64,000 nt of DNA, from positions 186,001 through 250,000 of the forward strand of contig NZ_FOVD01000006.1 in the NCBI RefSeq assembly GCF_900115055.1. The letters are read 5' to 3'. A program made the translations under genes and the position numbers. This DNA is from Chryseobacterium oleae (lineage in GTDB: Bacteria > Bacteroidota > Bacteroidia > Flavobacteriales > Weeksellaceae). Positions 54,151-63,369 of the stretch are shown here, piece after piece. Position 1 is the stretch's first letter. The number at the start of each line of letters is the position of its first letter. The notes under the pieces were generated by a model. It searched no databases, had not been told where the DNA came from, and was given only the letters and a program-made list of their open reading frames with translations.

Positions 54151-54630
54151 TCAGGAAAGCTTATCCAGCTGTACTTTGTGGGTTTTCACAAATTCATTCA
54201 GGTAAGAAGCCAGAAGCTCCGTAAAGCCTACTTTACTATTCTTCAGCAGCCAAAGCATATACTGATAACTTGGGACTTTTACCGTATCCGTGGTCATGTC
54301 ATTTGTAGGTTCAACCAGAGACAGTTCTAACGGTTTATTTTGATTATCACGGAGAAAGCTCCATGTTTCCTTATAAATTACCCACTCTGGGGCGGGAAGG
54401 GAAATGTTGATCTCTTCTCCTGTTTCACGGTCTTTTAACACTTGTTCATAGCTGAAGCAGATAAACTGCTGTTTAGATTTGGCATCTATATCCAGTACAC
54501 GGATACTTCTTTCGAATTGCGGAAGCTTTGGATGAGCCTCCAGCGGCAGTTCTGCAAGATGTAATGATATGTTTGCTATGTTATTAAGTATTTCCTGAAT
54601 GTTTTCCGGTATTATTAAATGTTCGTTCAT
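54151..54630 (-). CDS. Conserved small protein of the toxin locus, unknown function
   Basis: 159 residues, no signal peptide, no recognised domain. N-terminal helices (IIPENIQEILNNIANISLHL) are followed by a beta-rich part (SIRVLDIDAKSKQQF) and a C-terminal helix. Encoded between a tail-fibre-like protein and the toxin, so an adaptor or chaperone role is possible; that is inference only. Confidence 0.55.
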   Translation of the reverse strand: MNEHLIIPENIQEILNNIANISLHLAELPLEAHPKLPQFERSIRVLDIDAKSKQQFICFSYEQVLKDRETGEEINISLPAPEWVIYKETWSFLRDNQNKPLELSLVEPTNDMTTDTVKVPSYQYMLWLLKNSKVGFTELLASYLNEFVKTHKVQLDKLS

Positions 54631-54641
54631 AATTTTAAATT

Positions 54642-56201
54642 TTAAAAAGTGTATATCTCTTTAATTCTCATGCTGATATACTTTGGAACAGCGGAAGCAT
54701 ATGCTGAATTCTGAAAAATTGCAGCGATATAGAATGCTGTTCCATTAGGTATTGTGACATTATCTATATAAGTTCCAGGAGCCGTTCCTCCCGCGTGTCG
54801 CGTCTGGAATACACGTGTGAGCACATTTCCTCTCTTTATAAAGGTCATCACAGCCGTTTGATTATAATCAAGAGGTGTTAATGCTGGTCCATTATAATTC
54901 GTCCATCTCATATAGTCCAGCCTGATTCCAATATCTGCTCCACCAACACAATCATTGTTTAAATCATTATGATTAGGTACCGCCGACAGCCCGAAAGTAT
55001 TGGTATTGATATTACCGTTTACCCAATACATCGGAATCTCGAATTCAAAATAAAAATCAGAATTTGCAGGAAATATCGGAGTTTGTGTTTTCGCTTTAAA
55101 CAAATAGGAAGATTCGTCCGCATTTGGTTTAACGTTTGCATCTAATCCGTAATACACTGTATTTCCGGTGGCATACATTTTTGAAGTTACTACATCATTA
55201 TAGACCTTTGTATTCCAAGTTAAAGTTGAAGGATCTATTGTGGTTACAGTATCAACCAACTGAAAGTTTACAGGCGTTGTATATTCTGCCACTCCGTTTC
55301 TTAGTCTTACTTTATACGTTCCAAGCGACAGTGAGAATAAATTAGCCCAAAATACCAAATCCAGTCCCGAGGTATAGAGCTGCACCTGTGAGGAAGGAAT
55401 ATTTAAAACAACATTCCCGTTAAGATCTACAATGTCAACCTGAAAATTGGTGGGATTGAGATTGAGATTAGCTCCTTTCAATGAAATGTAGCTAATATTA
55501 TTTTTCTTTTTAATGATAACCGGGTTAATAATTGCTACGCTCATTGTTGCGGTAGTCCAGCCGCCATTCATAAGGGTCCTCCATGATGTTTTCTCGGTTT
55601 CAGTCAACTGGTTCGGAAGACTCATAAATGCTCCTTTTCCGTTTGATTTTCCCATTCTGCCAGATGCATTCTGAGACAGTAACATATTAAAAGTTGCATC
55701 ACTTGATACATCAGCTAAACCGGTAATGGAATAATAAAGTCCAGAAGTATTAAGCGTCCAGTTGGCTCCTAATGTCAATCCTGCGCCGGACACGGTAGTC
55801 AGAGAGGAGTTTGCAACGTTTTTTCCCAAATCCCCGGCAGGCAGTTTTACCGTATTACCAGTAGCATTCAGTCCTACAACAGTTGTAACGTTCTGCGTGC
55901 TTCCGTCAATTAATGGAGTATTGAGTTTCTGATCCAGATTCTCATTCATATTTTTATTGAACTGAGCCTGGTTCGAAAATCCTTCTGACACCAGATCAGG
56001 ATCAGAAATTTTAACGAGGCTGTCTTTAAGATCCTGAGCGGAAGAATCTGTAGCAGGTGTTTTCATATCGCCATTTTCATCAATAGCATAGTCTGTGTAA
56101 GTAGCTGCACCGGGTGCAGCTACCTGGTAAATGACATTGGTTTCTCTTTCTCCCTGCGGAGGCAATGCATTTACCCTAATAATTTTTCCTATCGTAGACA
56201 T
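54642..56201 (-). CDS. Tail-fibre-like protein of the toxin locus
   Basis: 519 residues, no signal peptide. It opens IGKIIRVNALPPQGERETNV, then YQVAAPGAATYTDYAI, a motif common in Bacteroidota phage-tail or baseplate-associated proteins. The central region is Asn/Thr/Ser-rich with TVKLPAGDLGKNVANSSLTT. The C-terminal ~150 residues form a beta domain (SDFYFEFEIPMYWVNG, VMTFIKRGNVLTR) like an adhesive tip. Its ATG is 35 bases from the preceding 1220-residue gene. Role as a fibre is inferred from style. Confidence 0.65.
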   Translation of the reverse strand: MSTIGKIIRVNALPPQGERETNVIYQVAAPGAATYTDYAIDENGDMKTPATDSSAQDLKDSLVKISDPDLVSEGFSNQAQFNKNMNENLDQKLNTPLIDGSTQNVTTVVGLNATGNTVKLPAGDLGKNVANSSLTTVSGAGLTLGANWTLNTSGLYYSITGLADVSSDATFNMLLSQNASGRMGKSNGKGAFMSLPNQLTETEKTSWRTLMNGGWTTATMSVAIINPVIIKKKNNISYISLKGANLNLNPTNFQVDIVDLNGNVVLNIPSSQVQLYTSGLDLVFWANLFSLSLGTYKVRLRNGVAEYTTPVNFQLVDTVTTIDPSTLTWNTKVYNDVVTSKMYATGNTVYYGLDANVKPNADESSYLFKAKTQTPIFPANSDFYFEFEIPMYWVNGNINTNTFGLSAVPNHNDLNNDCVGGADIGIRLDYMRWTNYNGPALTPLDYNQTAVMTFIKRGNVLTRVFQTRHAGGTAPGTYIDNVTIPNGTAFYIAAIFQNSAYASAVPKYISMRIKEIYTF

Positions 56202-56235
56202 ATTTGTGTTGTTTTAATTAATGTGATTGATTGTT

Positions 56236-59200
56236 TTATTTCCAGTCTCCCGAAATCACTTTCGCAGAAGTCGTTGCAGGTTCCTGAACACCCAGAAGAT
56301 TGGTATTGTGTTCAAAATTGAATTTCGCCTCGGTAATCACTTCTGAAGGCACTTCAAACTCTTCCGGATTCTCTGTACTGAATGGCAACGCATGTCTTAC
56401 TTTCAGTCCGATGCTTTCCGCCTGAAGAATATTCAGAGCAGTAGGAAGTCTTGTGATCCATGCTTTTCCTTGTTTCAGACCTTTTGGTTCTTTCATTTCA
56501 TCAGCAATTGACAGATAAAGCTCGTCTCCAATAACAGGAACTTCACCACCATTCCAGATTTTTCCTGTTGCCAGATAGAACTGTACTGCTTCTTCAAATC
56601 CCGGACGTACCGTCGCTACTACTCTTGCCATTCCACTTTGCATGAAGGCTCTGAATAAAGGATCCGTATCCTCAGATTGATAAAGGTTCAGCCAGTTTTG
56701 CTTATTGCCCCAGTAGTATGGATAAAGGTTGTATGAAAGGTTTTCCCACTCAAAAGCCTGCTCCATGAATTTCACAAAAGCGGTGTATTTATCCAGATTG
56801 CTGTTTAAAACCGTTTCATAGTTACTGAAAGCAGATCCGCTGGTCAATCCTTCCAGACCATATCCATGAGTAGATCCTGAAGTTCTGTCTGCCATATAAG
56901 AAATACAGTTTTTACGTAAAATGGTATTTTCAATCTGACGGTAAAATGCAGGATTTGCTCCTTTGATCTCTACTGCTTTATTTTTTTCTTCAGTCAGTTT
57001 ATTATTGTATTCTACCAATGCATCTTCATAGGCATCCATAATGGCTTTGAATACTTTTTGATACCATGCGTCTTTAGCTTCCTGTGTCAGTTGAAGATCA
57101 ACTACACAATTTGCTGTTCCTGAGAAAATCTCATAAAAAGTAGCTGAAATAGGAACTGCTTTAGAATAAGGCTTAGCAAAAGATTTTCTTGGATAAAATT
57201 TTAACTGTGACCAAAAACCATGATGAAAGAAATCCTGATCTCCTACCATAATACACATCGCAGACTGGCTGCTGTCTCCGGCAGCACTGTACCCAGCCAA
57301 ACAGCTTACGGCTACATACCCGTCCGGAACCTGAATTTCATCTTTAAAAGCACCGTGCTGAATGGCACTGTTTTCACCGGTAAACTGACCTCCTAAAGAT
57401 TTTCCAATGCTATAGGCTTCCACTGGTTTTTCTGGCACTTCCACATTATATTTCGACACCCAGTATTTTAAGACCGCATCTGTTGTAAGAGCATTATAAT
57501 TGACCATAGGCATCGCAGTTGATGTTCTTGGATCTTCAGGCTTAATCAGATCGATCTGATTAGGGGTTTTCTGAGAAGTCATCCCCAATAGATGTAATTT
57601 TGCAGGTTCCGGAACCATGAATTCAAACATCATTCGTTTTCCATAGTTGTAGATTTGGTTTTTCAGCAGTTTATCTACCCATCGGTACACGCCAACTACA
57701 TTTTTATCGCCTTTACGGTTATCAAATCCGTGGGAATTGTTTTCCTCGAATTCATCGATGATCTTTTCGATTCTCTCTTCATGAACTTTTGTTACAATTC
57801 TGTCCATTGCTCTTGCCGTAATATCCTGAGCCTGTGTGACAGCCTGTCTCGTACTTTCGTCTTTAGAACGGTGGTTGGCATAGTTTGCCCCTACGTTCAT
57901 TGAAAATAATCCACCTGGTCCTTTATAATTTGCATTGACAAATCCAGCAAGATCATTCGATTCTTGCAGAATTTTGGAAACTTCCGACTGCATTTCAAAG
58001 CGGTTGGCTGTCGTAGTATCTGAAAGCTGCTCCCTTTCCGTATCTGAAGATGAAGTTGTGGTATTTTCGCTTCTTCTTAATTTACGGGTAGATTTCTCAC
58101 GATATTCCCTCGCCATGATATTCTCAATGTGAGCTACTTCTCCCTCTATATAAGCATGAGTACTCTGCTCAACTTTCAGATAATCCGCAATTCCGATCTG
58201 TTTGAAGCCAAACCCTGAAGGAATAAAATTCTGTTCCTCTTCAATTGGTACAACCGGATTTCCCGTGTCTTCAGCAATAAGTTCAAATTGAGAAGAAATA
58301 CAGCCTCTTATTGTAATTCCCGGTGTTTTAAAGTGAGCAACACGGCCATTGGTAAAAGATATTCTAAGATCAAAAGAAGCGCCCTCAAACATGGCGAATT
58401 CTACTCCCTGCCCCAAAAGATCATTCAAGAAAATCGTATTCCCGTTTCTGGATTTTACAAAATTAGATGCTGTTTGAGTAGGCAGGCTACCGCTAACTAA
58501 TTCATAATATACGTCTGAAACATCCCAGGAAGCATCAGGAACATTTAATGCCATGGTAAGTCCGAACAATTTATAGATTCCTTTTGGACACAGCTGGAAA
58601 GTAAAAGGTACAGCGGCAGCTTTTGCCATGGGAACAATAACACCTCCGATACTCGTATAGACTTCTGTATTCGCTTCTGTATTTTCGGCAATTATTTTGT
58701 TGTTGTTTTCTCCGGACTCTGTAATCAGAGCGTTGATTTCTGAAAACGTACTTCTACCTTCCAGTAATTGATTGAGGTCAGGTGCACCACTTTCTGCTGC
58801 ACGTTCCTTATCTGTAGATACCGGTTGAAAATCGTAGCCCAAAATATCCAGTAAAGTATCCAGATTTTCAGGTTTCAACGCACGGGTAAGGTATTCTGCT
58901 TCAATTTCTGAACGGAATTGAAAATTAAATTTAGGTAATACGGGATCGGGAACCCTCGGAATTTGTTGACACGGATCTTTCGGATCATAGGGTACACCCG
59001 GAGTTCTTGTCGGACAATATTTTTCTCTGACGGTTGCTACTTCCTTATTGTAGTCATTAATAATCTGTGCTATTTCTGCGAGATGTTGTTCATACTGAGT
59101 TTCATATTCTCTCTGATATTCATCTCTGTACTGTTTTTCCAGAAGAGAGAAATTCTTTGTCAGTTTTTCATATCTGCCAAGCTTTATCTTTCCTTCGGAG

Positions 59201-59898
59201 ATCAGTTGCTGTTTCTTCATTTCCTCGGTAGGAGAAGTTTCCTTAAACTCATTAGCTGCCATTTTTGAAAGCATTTGAGATCCTGAAGTTTTATTTTCAT
59301 CCAGCATCAATTCTTTAGGAAGTACAACTTTTGCATTTAGTAAAACTTGTAATTCTTCTTCATTGGTAGCACCAAAAACATGGTTTCTCAATAGCATCTG
59401 CATCACCATCTCTTTGACATAAAAATCCTTTTGAGCAATGACCTGATAGATCAGATTGTTCCAAAGGACATCAGGATCGGGAGTAAAAGAAAACCCTCCT
59501 CCATAGATCTCCTCTTTTTTAGCTGCAAACTTTTCATAGGTACAGGTGTCTTTATTTCTCGCCAGCCACATTCCTAATTTATGGTCACCTGCATAAGCAC
59601 TCTTAAAGCTTTCAAGATTATAGGTGCTACCAGGGGCCGAAGAAATACATTTTGGGTTGTTCGCAAAGTTCGCTGCGCATTCCAGCAGCTTTTTGTGTTT
59701 TGATCCTGGGGCGCTATTCACCACCGGCTTGTAAAAAGTTTCATCATCTTTTAATTCCTCAGGAAAAAGGATAAATCTTTTATTCTGTTCATTTTCATCA
59801 GACAGCTGCGGGCTTCTTAAGCTTACAAATCTGAATAGCGTCTGGGACGGCGTGTTTTCTGCCGGTAATTCAGCAGCATTGTTTTCAATGTTGTTCAT
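56236..59898 (-). CDS. Large 1220-residue protein of unknown family heading the toxin operon
   Basis: No signal peptide and no transmembrane helix near the N terminus. Starts TLFRFVSLRSPQLS. Residues ~230-290 form a charged helix likely to be a coiled coil (YEKLTKNFSLLEKQYRDEYQ). A Pro/Cys-rich stretch (REKYCPTRTPGVPYDPKD) follows, then a beta-rich mid region (QLCPKGIYKLFGLTMALN). Later come DITARAMDRIVTKVHEERIE and VVGVYRWVDKLLKNQ, and the C terminus ends FNFEHNTNLLGVQEP. I do not recognise a family. It heads the operon, has the shared element 150 bases upstream, and may be the carrier or structural component of a delivery particle (inferred). Confidence 0.6.
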   Translation of the reverse strand: MNNIENNAAELPAENTPSQTLFRFVSLRSPQLSDENEQNKRFILFPEELKDDETFYKPVVNSAPGSKHKKLLECAANFANNPKCISSAPGSTYNLESFKSAYAGDHKLGMWLARNKDTCTYEKFAAKKEEIYGGGFSFTPDPDVLWNNLIYQVIAQKDFYVKEMVMQMLLRNHVFGATNEEELQVLLNAKVVLPKELMLDENKTSGSQMLSKMAANEFKETSPTEEMKKQQLISEGKIKLGRYEKLTKNFSLLEKQYRDEYQREYETQYEQHLAEIAQIINDYNKEVATVREKYCPTRTPGVPYDPKDPCQQIPRVPDPVLPKFNFQFRSEIEAEYLTRALKPENLDTLLDILGYDFQPVSTDKERAAESGAPDLNQLLEGRSTFSEINALITESGENNNKIIAENTEANTEVYTSIGGVIVPMAKAAAVPFTFQLCPKGIYKLFGLTMALNVPDASWDVSDVYYELVSGSLPTQTASNFVKSRNGNTIFLNDLLGQGVEFAMFEGASFDLRISFTNGRVAHFKTPGITIRGCISSQFELIAEDTGNPVVPIEEEQNFIPSGFGFKQIGIADYLKVEQSTHAYIEGEVAHIENIMAREYREKSTRKLRRSENTTTSSSDTEREQLSDTTTANRFEMQSEVSKILQESNDLAGFVNANYKGPGGLFSMNVGANYANHRSKDESTRQAVTQAQDITARAMDRIVTKVHEERIEKIIDEFEENNSHGFDNRKGDKNVVGVYRWVDKLLKNQIYNYGKRMMFEFMVPEPAKLHLLGMTSQKTPNQIDLIKPEDPRTSTAMPMVNYNALTTDAVLKYWVSKYNVEVPEKPVEAYSIGKSLGGQFTGENSAIQHGAFKDEIQVPDGYVAVSCLAGYSAAGDSSQSAMCIMVGDQDFFHHGFWSQLKFYPRKSFAKPYSKAVPISATFYEIFSGTANCVVDLQLTQEAKDAWYQKVFKAIMDAYEDALVEYNNKLTEEKNKAVEIKGANPAFYRQIENTILRKNCISYMADRTSGSTHGYGLEGLTSGSAFSNYETVLNSNLDKYTAFVKFMEQAFEWENLSYNLYPYYWGNKQNWLNLYQSEDTDPLFRAFMQSGMARVVATVRPGFEEAVQFYLATGKIWNGGEVPVIGDELYLSIADEMKEPKGLKQGKAWITRLPTALNILQAESIGLKVRHALPFSTENPEEFEVPSEVITEAKFNFEHNTNLLGVQEPATTSAKVISGDWK

Positions 59899-60047
59899 TT
59901 TTTGTGATTTTTTTTGGTTATAATACTGATAAGATGAAATGTCATTTTGTAATAATGACTTCTGAAAAGAGCCTTATTTTTTTAAGTGGTATCCGGCAGG
60001 AGATGTCCACCTCTTGTTTTGAAGTCCGTTTTCATTTGTGTGTTTTT

Positions 60048-60092
60048 CTGAAGCAAATATCAGAGCCGGAAGCGACAGAACTTGACGTATTG
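60048..60092 (-). promoter_or_regulatory. Shared two-block upstream element, copy 3
   Basis: Plus strand: CTGAAGCAAATATC, nine variable bases, then AGCGACAGAACTTGACGTATT. The first block matches copies 1 and 2 at 13 of 14 positions and the second nearly fully, while the spacer differs. Spacing is identical in all three. It precedes the 1220-residue gene by about 150 bases. Confidence 0.65.
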
Positions 60093-60129
60093 AAAAAAAA
60101 ATACAAATTAAGAGTCAGATTTAAGATAT

Positions 60130-60320
60130 TAGGCTGAGATTGAGAAACGTCAATGGTCAATTTTGCTTCACAAGTGAATGGTGAATATATTGGGTAGATG
60201 TCGGATCTCAGACGCAAGACATCAGATCTCACAAAACCCAAAAACCCGTATGTTACAACGCCAAGACCCTCATAACATAATTCATAACTCATAATTTATA
60301 ACTCAAAACTTCCCAAATAT
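60130..60320. repeat. Repetitive non-coding spacer (CATAATTCATAACTC type)
   Basis: Permuted words such as AATTCATAACTC, ATAATTTATAACTC and GTGAATGGTGAATAT fill the gap up to the AraC gene. An 86-codon minus-strand frame across 60032-60292 is considered chance. Confidence 0.4.
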
Positions 60321-60336
60321 TTCCTATATTTATTCC

Positions 60337-61167
60337 ATGTCAGTGCAAATACAATCCTATTCCGCATCAGGTTTTCCTTCAGATTTTAATACTGAGAATT
60401 ACTGTGTGGTTTTACTGAAGGGTTCGGGTGTATTTTCGGTTGATCAGATTAATTATTCTTATGAAGGCAGTACTGTTCTTTTCCTGACCCCTTATCAAAA
60501 ATTAAAACTGATTTCAGAAGCGGATGAGCCAATTTTTATTCTGCTTTTTCACGGCGATTATTACTGCATAGAGTATCATAAAGAGGAAGTAGCCTGCAAC
60601 GGACTTCTGTTTAACAATATTTATCTTAATCCAAGTATTAAGCTGGCGTCAGAGAACTACGAATATATTCTAGGGATTTTTGATTATATTCAACATGAGC
60701 TTTCTGAAAAACATCTTTTCTCAGAATCTATCATTAAAACATACATACAGCTGATCCTGGCGATCTGCAGCAAACAGAAAAGCGGTAGTCTGGAGGAACA
60801 AATATCCACAGGACGGCTTCCCAATAAAAACGCAGCCGAATTTCAAAAACTGCTGGAACTTCACTTTAAAGATGAAAAAGAGCTTTCATTCTACAGCACA
60901 AAACTCAATATCACCAACAATACCCTTAGTAAAGCCGTTAAGAAAGAATTTGATAAAAGCCCCAGCCAGCTCATCAACGAAAGAATTACACTGGAAGCCA
61001 AAAGACTTCTTCATTTGACGTACCGCTCTGTGAAAGAGATCGCTTCAGACTTAGGATTTAGTGATGAATTTTATTTCAGCCGCTATTTTAAAAAATCGGT
61101 GGGTTGCTCACCCAAAAAGTACCGGGAAAAAGTAGGCATTTCCATTGTGGCTAAAATGTCCATGTAA
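60337..61167 (+). CDS. AraC-family transcriptional regulator
   Basis: 276 residues. N-terminal cupin-like ligand domain (about 1-130, YCVVLLKGSGVFSVDQ) and a C-terminal double helix-turn-helix (LTYRSVKEIASDLGFSDEFY, FSRYFKKSVGCSPKKYREK). Ends with a short extension (VGISIVAKMSM). It lies 63 bases before the DUF417 gene on the same strand and is a likely regulator of it. Confidence 0.92.
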   Translation: MSVQIQSYSASGFPSDFNTENYCVVLLKGSGVFSVDQINYSYEGSTVLFLTPYQKLKLISEADEPIFILLFHGDYYCIEYHKEEVACNGLLFNNIYLNPSIKLASENYEYILGIFDYIQHELSEKHLFSESIIKTYIQLILAICSKQKSGSLEEQISTGRLPNKNAAEFQKLLELHFKDEKELSFYSTKLNITNNTLSKAVKKEFDKSPSQLINERITLEAKRLLHLTYRSVKEIASDLGFSDEFYFSRYFKKSVGCSPKKYREKVGISIVAKMSM

Positions 61168-61206
61168 TGTCCTGATATCTCTATTTTTATGCATCCTGCA
61201 GCGATA

Positions 61207-61214
61207 TACCTTTG
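61207..61214 (+). promoter_or_regulatory. Candidate -7 box of the DUF417 gene
   Basis: TACCTTTG fits the Bacteroidota -7 consensus TAnnTTTG, 16 bases before the ATG at 61231. No strong -33 TTG is seen at the expected distance, so AraC activation may be needed. It favours the 61231 start. Confidence 0.45.
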
Positions 61215-61230
61215 TGAAAAAGTAAATCAG

Positions 61231-61866
61231 ATGCAAACAAATACACTGTACACCCGCCTTCTTAGATTGGATTCTTATTTTCTTAATTTTTTAAGAATCT
61301 CCATATTCATCGTTATGGCCTGGATCGGAGGACTTAAAGCTTTTCAGTATGAAGCTGACGGAATTGTTCCTTTCGTAGCCAACAGTCCTTTTATGAGCTT
61401 CTTTTATAAAAATGCCGGACAGAAAGTAATTAACGAAGAACAAAAACGGGTCTCAGAATATACACTGTACAAAAATCCGGAAGGGAAAACCGTCAAGAAA
61501 AATATCGACTGGCATACAGAAAACGGAACTTATACATTTTCTTATGGATTTGGGACGATAATCATCATTATTGCTATTCTCGTCCTACTCGGCATATGGT
61601 ATCCCAAAATTGGAGCTTTGGGTGCCGCTTTAACTTTCATCATGTCTTTTGTGACACTATCATTTCTTGTAACAACTCCTGAAGTGTATGTTCCTAATCT
61701 TGGTGGAGACCTTCCTACTCCACAATTCGGGTTTCCTTATCTGTCGGGAGCCGGAAGATTGGTTTTAAAAGATATTATCATGATGTCTTCGGGGCTGGTG
61801 CTGTTTTCAGACAGTTTAAAGAAAGTTCTCAGAAGTTCAGACATGACAGCAACCACTCAAGACTAA
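61231..61866 (+). CDS. DUF417/YkgB-family membrane protein
   Basis: 211 residues from the ATG at 61231, chosen because a -7-like box precedes it; an in-frame ATG at 61189 would add 14 residues. Four hydrophobic helices are visible (ISIFIVMAWIGGLKAFQY, FGTIIIIIAILVLLGIWYP, ALGAALTFIMSFVTL and ILMMSSGLVLF-like end). The segment ADGIVPFVANSPFMSFFY is characteristic of the family. Function unknown; inner membrane. A YkgB paralogue in E. coli is linked to oxidative stress control, so the AraC neighbour may respond to stress. Confidence 0.85.
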   Translation: MQTNTLYTRLLRLDSYFLNFLRISIFIVMAWIGGLKAFQYEADGIVPFVANSPFMSFFYKNAGQKVINEEQKRVSEYTLYKNPEGKTVKKNIDWHTENGTYTFSYGFGTIIIIIAILVLLGIWYPKIGALGAALTFIMSFVTLSFLVTTPEVYVPNLGGDLPTPQFGFPYLSGAGRLVLKDIIMMSSGLVLFSDSLKKVLRSSDMTATTQD

Positions 61867-61901
61867 ACACTTAGTTTTTAAAGATTTAAAGTACAAAACA
61901 A

Positions 61902-61934
61902 CAAAAAGAAGCTCCATTTTGCAGCTTCTTTTTG
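61902..61934. terminator. Bidirectional terminator between DUF417 and efflux genes
   Basis: AAAAAGAAGCT and AGCTTCTTTTT form an 11-base-pair stem with a nine-base loop. A and T runs on both sides let it serve both convergent transcripts. Confidence 0.85.
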
Positions 61935-61953
61935 TATTTATTTAAAGATAAAA

Positions 61954-63369
61954 TTAATGAGTTCCTCCTCCTAATGCTCTGTACAAATCAACTTCGGCAT
62001 TGAGTTTTTCCAGAGTTACATTCACGGCTTCCAGATCATTCTGCAGTTTGTTATTCTGTGCTGTGATGACTTCCAGATAGGTTGCCATTCCGCTTTTATA
62101 CAGCTTCAGCGCATCGTTGATTCCTTTATCTAAAATAGCCGTTCTCTGCTCCAACAATTCCAGCCTTTCGGAAGAACCTTTGGATTTAGCCATTGCATCA
62201 GAAACTTCTCCCACAGCAGTCATTACTGATTGCTTAAAATTGATCACCGCTTTTTCCTGTTCTATCACTGCTGTTTCGTAAGCCGTTTTCAGCTCTTTCT
62301 TTTGAAAAATAGGAGCTGCGAGGTTGGCCGCCAGCGTTTTGGTAATCGAACCTGGAAGATCAAACCAGGTATTAAATTTGTTCGAATTCACTCCAATTTG
62401 CGGCGAAAGACTGATGCTTGGGTACATCGCTACTTTTGCCAGACCTGTTTTTGAATTCAGGCTGACTACATTGAATTCTGCAGCTTTCAGATCCGGACGA
62501 CGGCTCAATAACTGGGCAGGAATACCTTCTGACAGGTTATTTTGAGGAATCATTTCAGCGAGATGACCTTCTCTTTCAATACTTCCGGGATATTCTCCGC
62601 AAAGAATGCTCAATGCATTTTCCTGAACGGAAATATTCTGTTTGGCCAATGGAATCAACAGCTCAGCCGTTTTCTTCTGCGCTTCCGACTGCTGTACCGC
62701 CAGTGAATTGATCTGTCCGGCCTTAAACTGGAGATTCATCATCTGAAGCGTGTTATTGCTTAAATCAATATTTCTCTCAGCTATTTTCAGCTGTTCATCC
62801 AGGCTTATTAAATTATAGTAAGCCTGTGCCACCTGAACAATGATTCTGCTTTTTAAGGCATTCAGGTTTTCTTTCTGAGCAAAGTATCCGGCAGCAGCTG
62901 ATTCTTTCTGCATTTTTGATTTACCCCAGATATCCACTTCCCAGGAAAGTCTCAGAGAAGCACTGAAATCATCAATGTATTTATTTCCGGTAAACTGCTC
63001 GTTAAGTGATCCGTTAAGACTATTTTTCGAGGCCCAGCTTCTGTTGGCTCCAGCACTGAAATCAAGTGTTGGCAGCAATGCATTTTTTGCCTGTTTATAG
63101 GCCAGATCCAGCTGTTCCATATTCTTAAGCGCTATGGAAACTTCATTATTTTTAGCCAGTGCTTTTTCTATTAATCCCTGAAGTTTCTGATCTTTGAAAA
63201 ATATTTTCCAGGGAAGTACGATGGTATCTCCGGTTACTTTTACCGGATCTCTGTATGCTGCCGGGATATTGACATCCGTTCCGGCATATGGCTTTCTTAC
63301 AGCGCAGGATGCCAATACAGAGACCATTACGCAGTAAAAAAATATTTTATTGATGTTAAATAGTTTCAT
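61954..63369 (-). CDS. RND efflux outer-membrane factor (TolC/OprM-NodT type lipoprotein)
   Basis: 471 residues from the ATG at 63369; upstream in-frame ATGs lie within the pump gene. Lipobox ASC in VLASCAVRKPYAG. Two OEP repeats follow: DLAYKQAKNALLPTLDFSAG with SWEVDIWGK and LSRRPDLKAAEFNV. It ends GGGTH. OEP proteins form the trimeric outer-membrane channel that couples to an RND pump. Its start lies inside the end of the pump gene (14-base overlap). Confidence 0.94.
   Translation of the reverse strand: MKLFNINKIFFYCVMVSVLASCAVRKPYAGTDVNIPAAYRDPVKVTGDTIVLPWKIFFKDQKLQGLIEKALAKNNEVSIALKNMEQLDLAYKQAKNALLPTLDFSAGANRSWASKNSLNGSLNEQFTGNKYIDDFSASLRLSWEVDIWGKSKMQKESAAAGYFAQKENLNALKSRIIVQVAQAYYNLISLDEQLKIAERNIDLSNNTLQMMNLQFKAGQINSLAVQQSEAQKKTAELLIPLAKQNISVQENALSILCGEYPGSIEREGHLAEMIPQNNLSEGIPAQLLSRRPDLKAAEFNVVSLNSKTGLAKVAMYPSISLSPQIGVNSNKFNTWFDLPGSITKTLAANLAAPIFQKKELKTAYETAVIEQEKAVINFKQSVMTAVGEVSDAMAKSKGSSERLELLEQRTAILDKGINDALKLYKSGMATYLEVITAQNNKLQNDLEAVNVTLEKLNAEVDLYRALGGGTH

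Noticed and set aside
60032..60292. 86-codon minus-strand frame upstream of the AraC gene
   Set aside because: It runs through the shared promoter-like element and a repetitive spacer and has no protein character.
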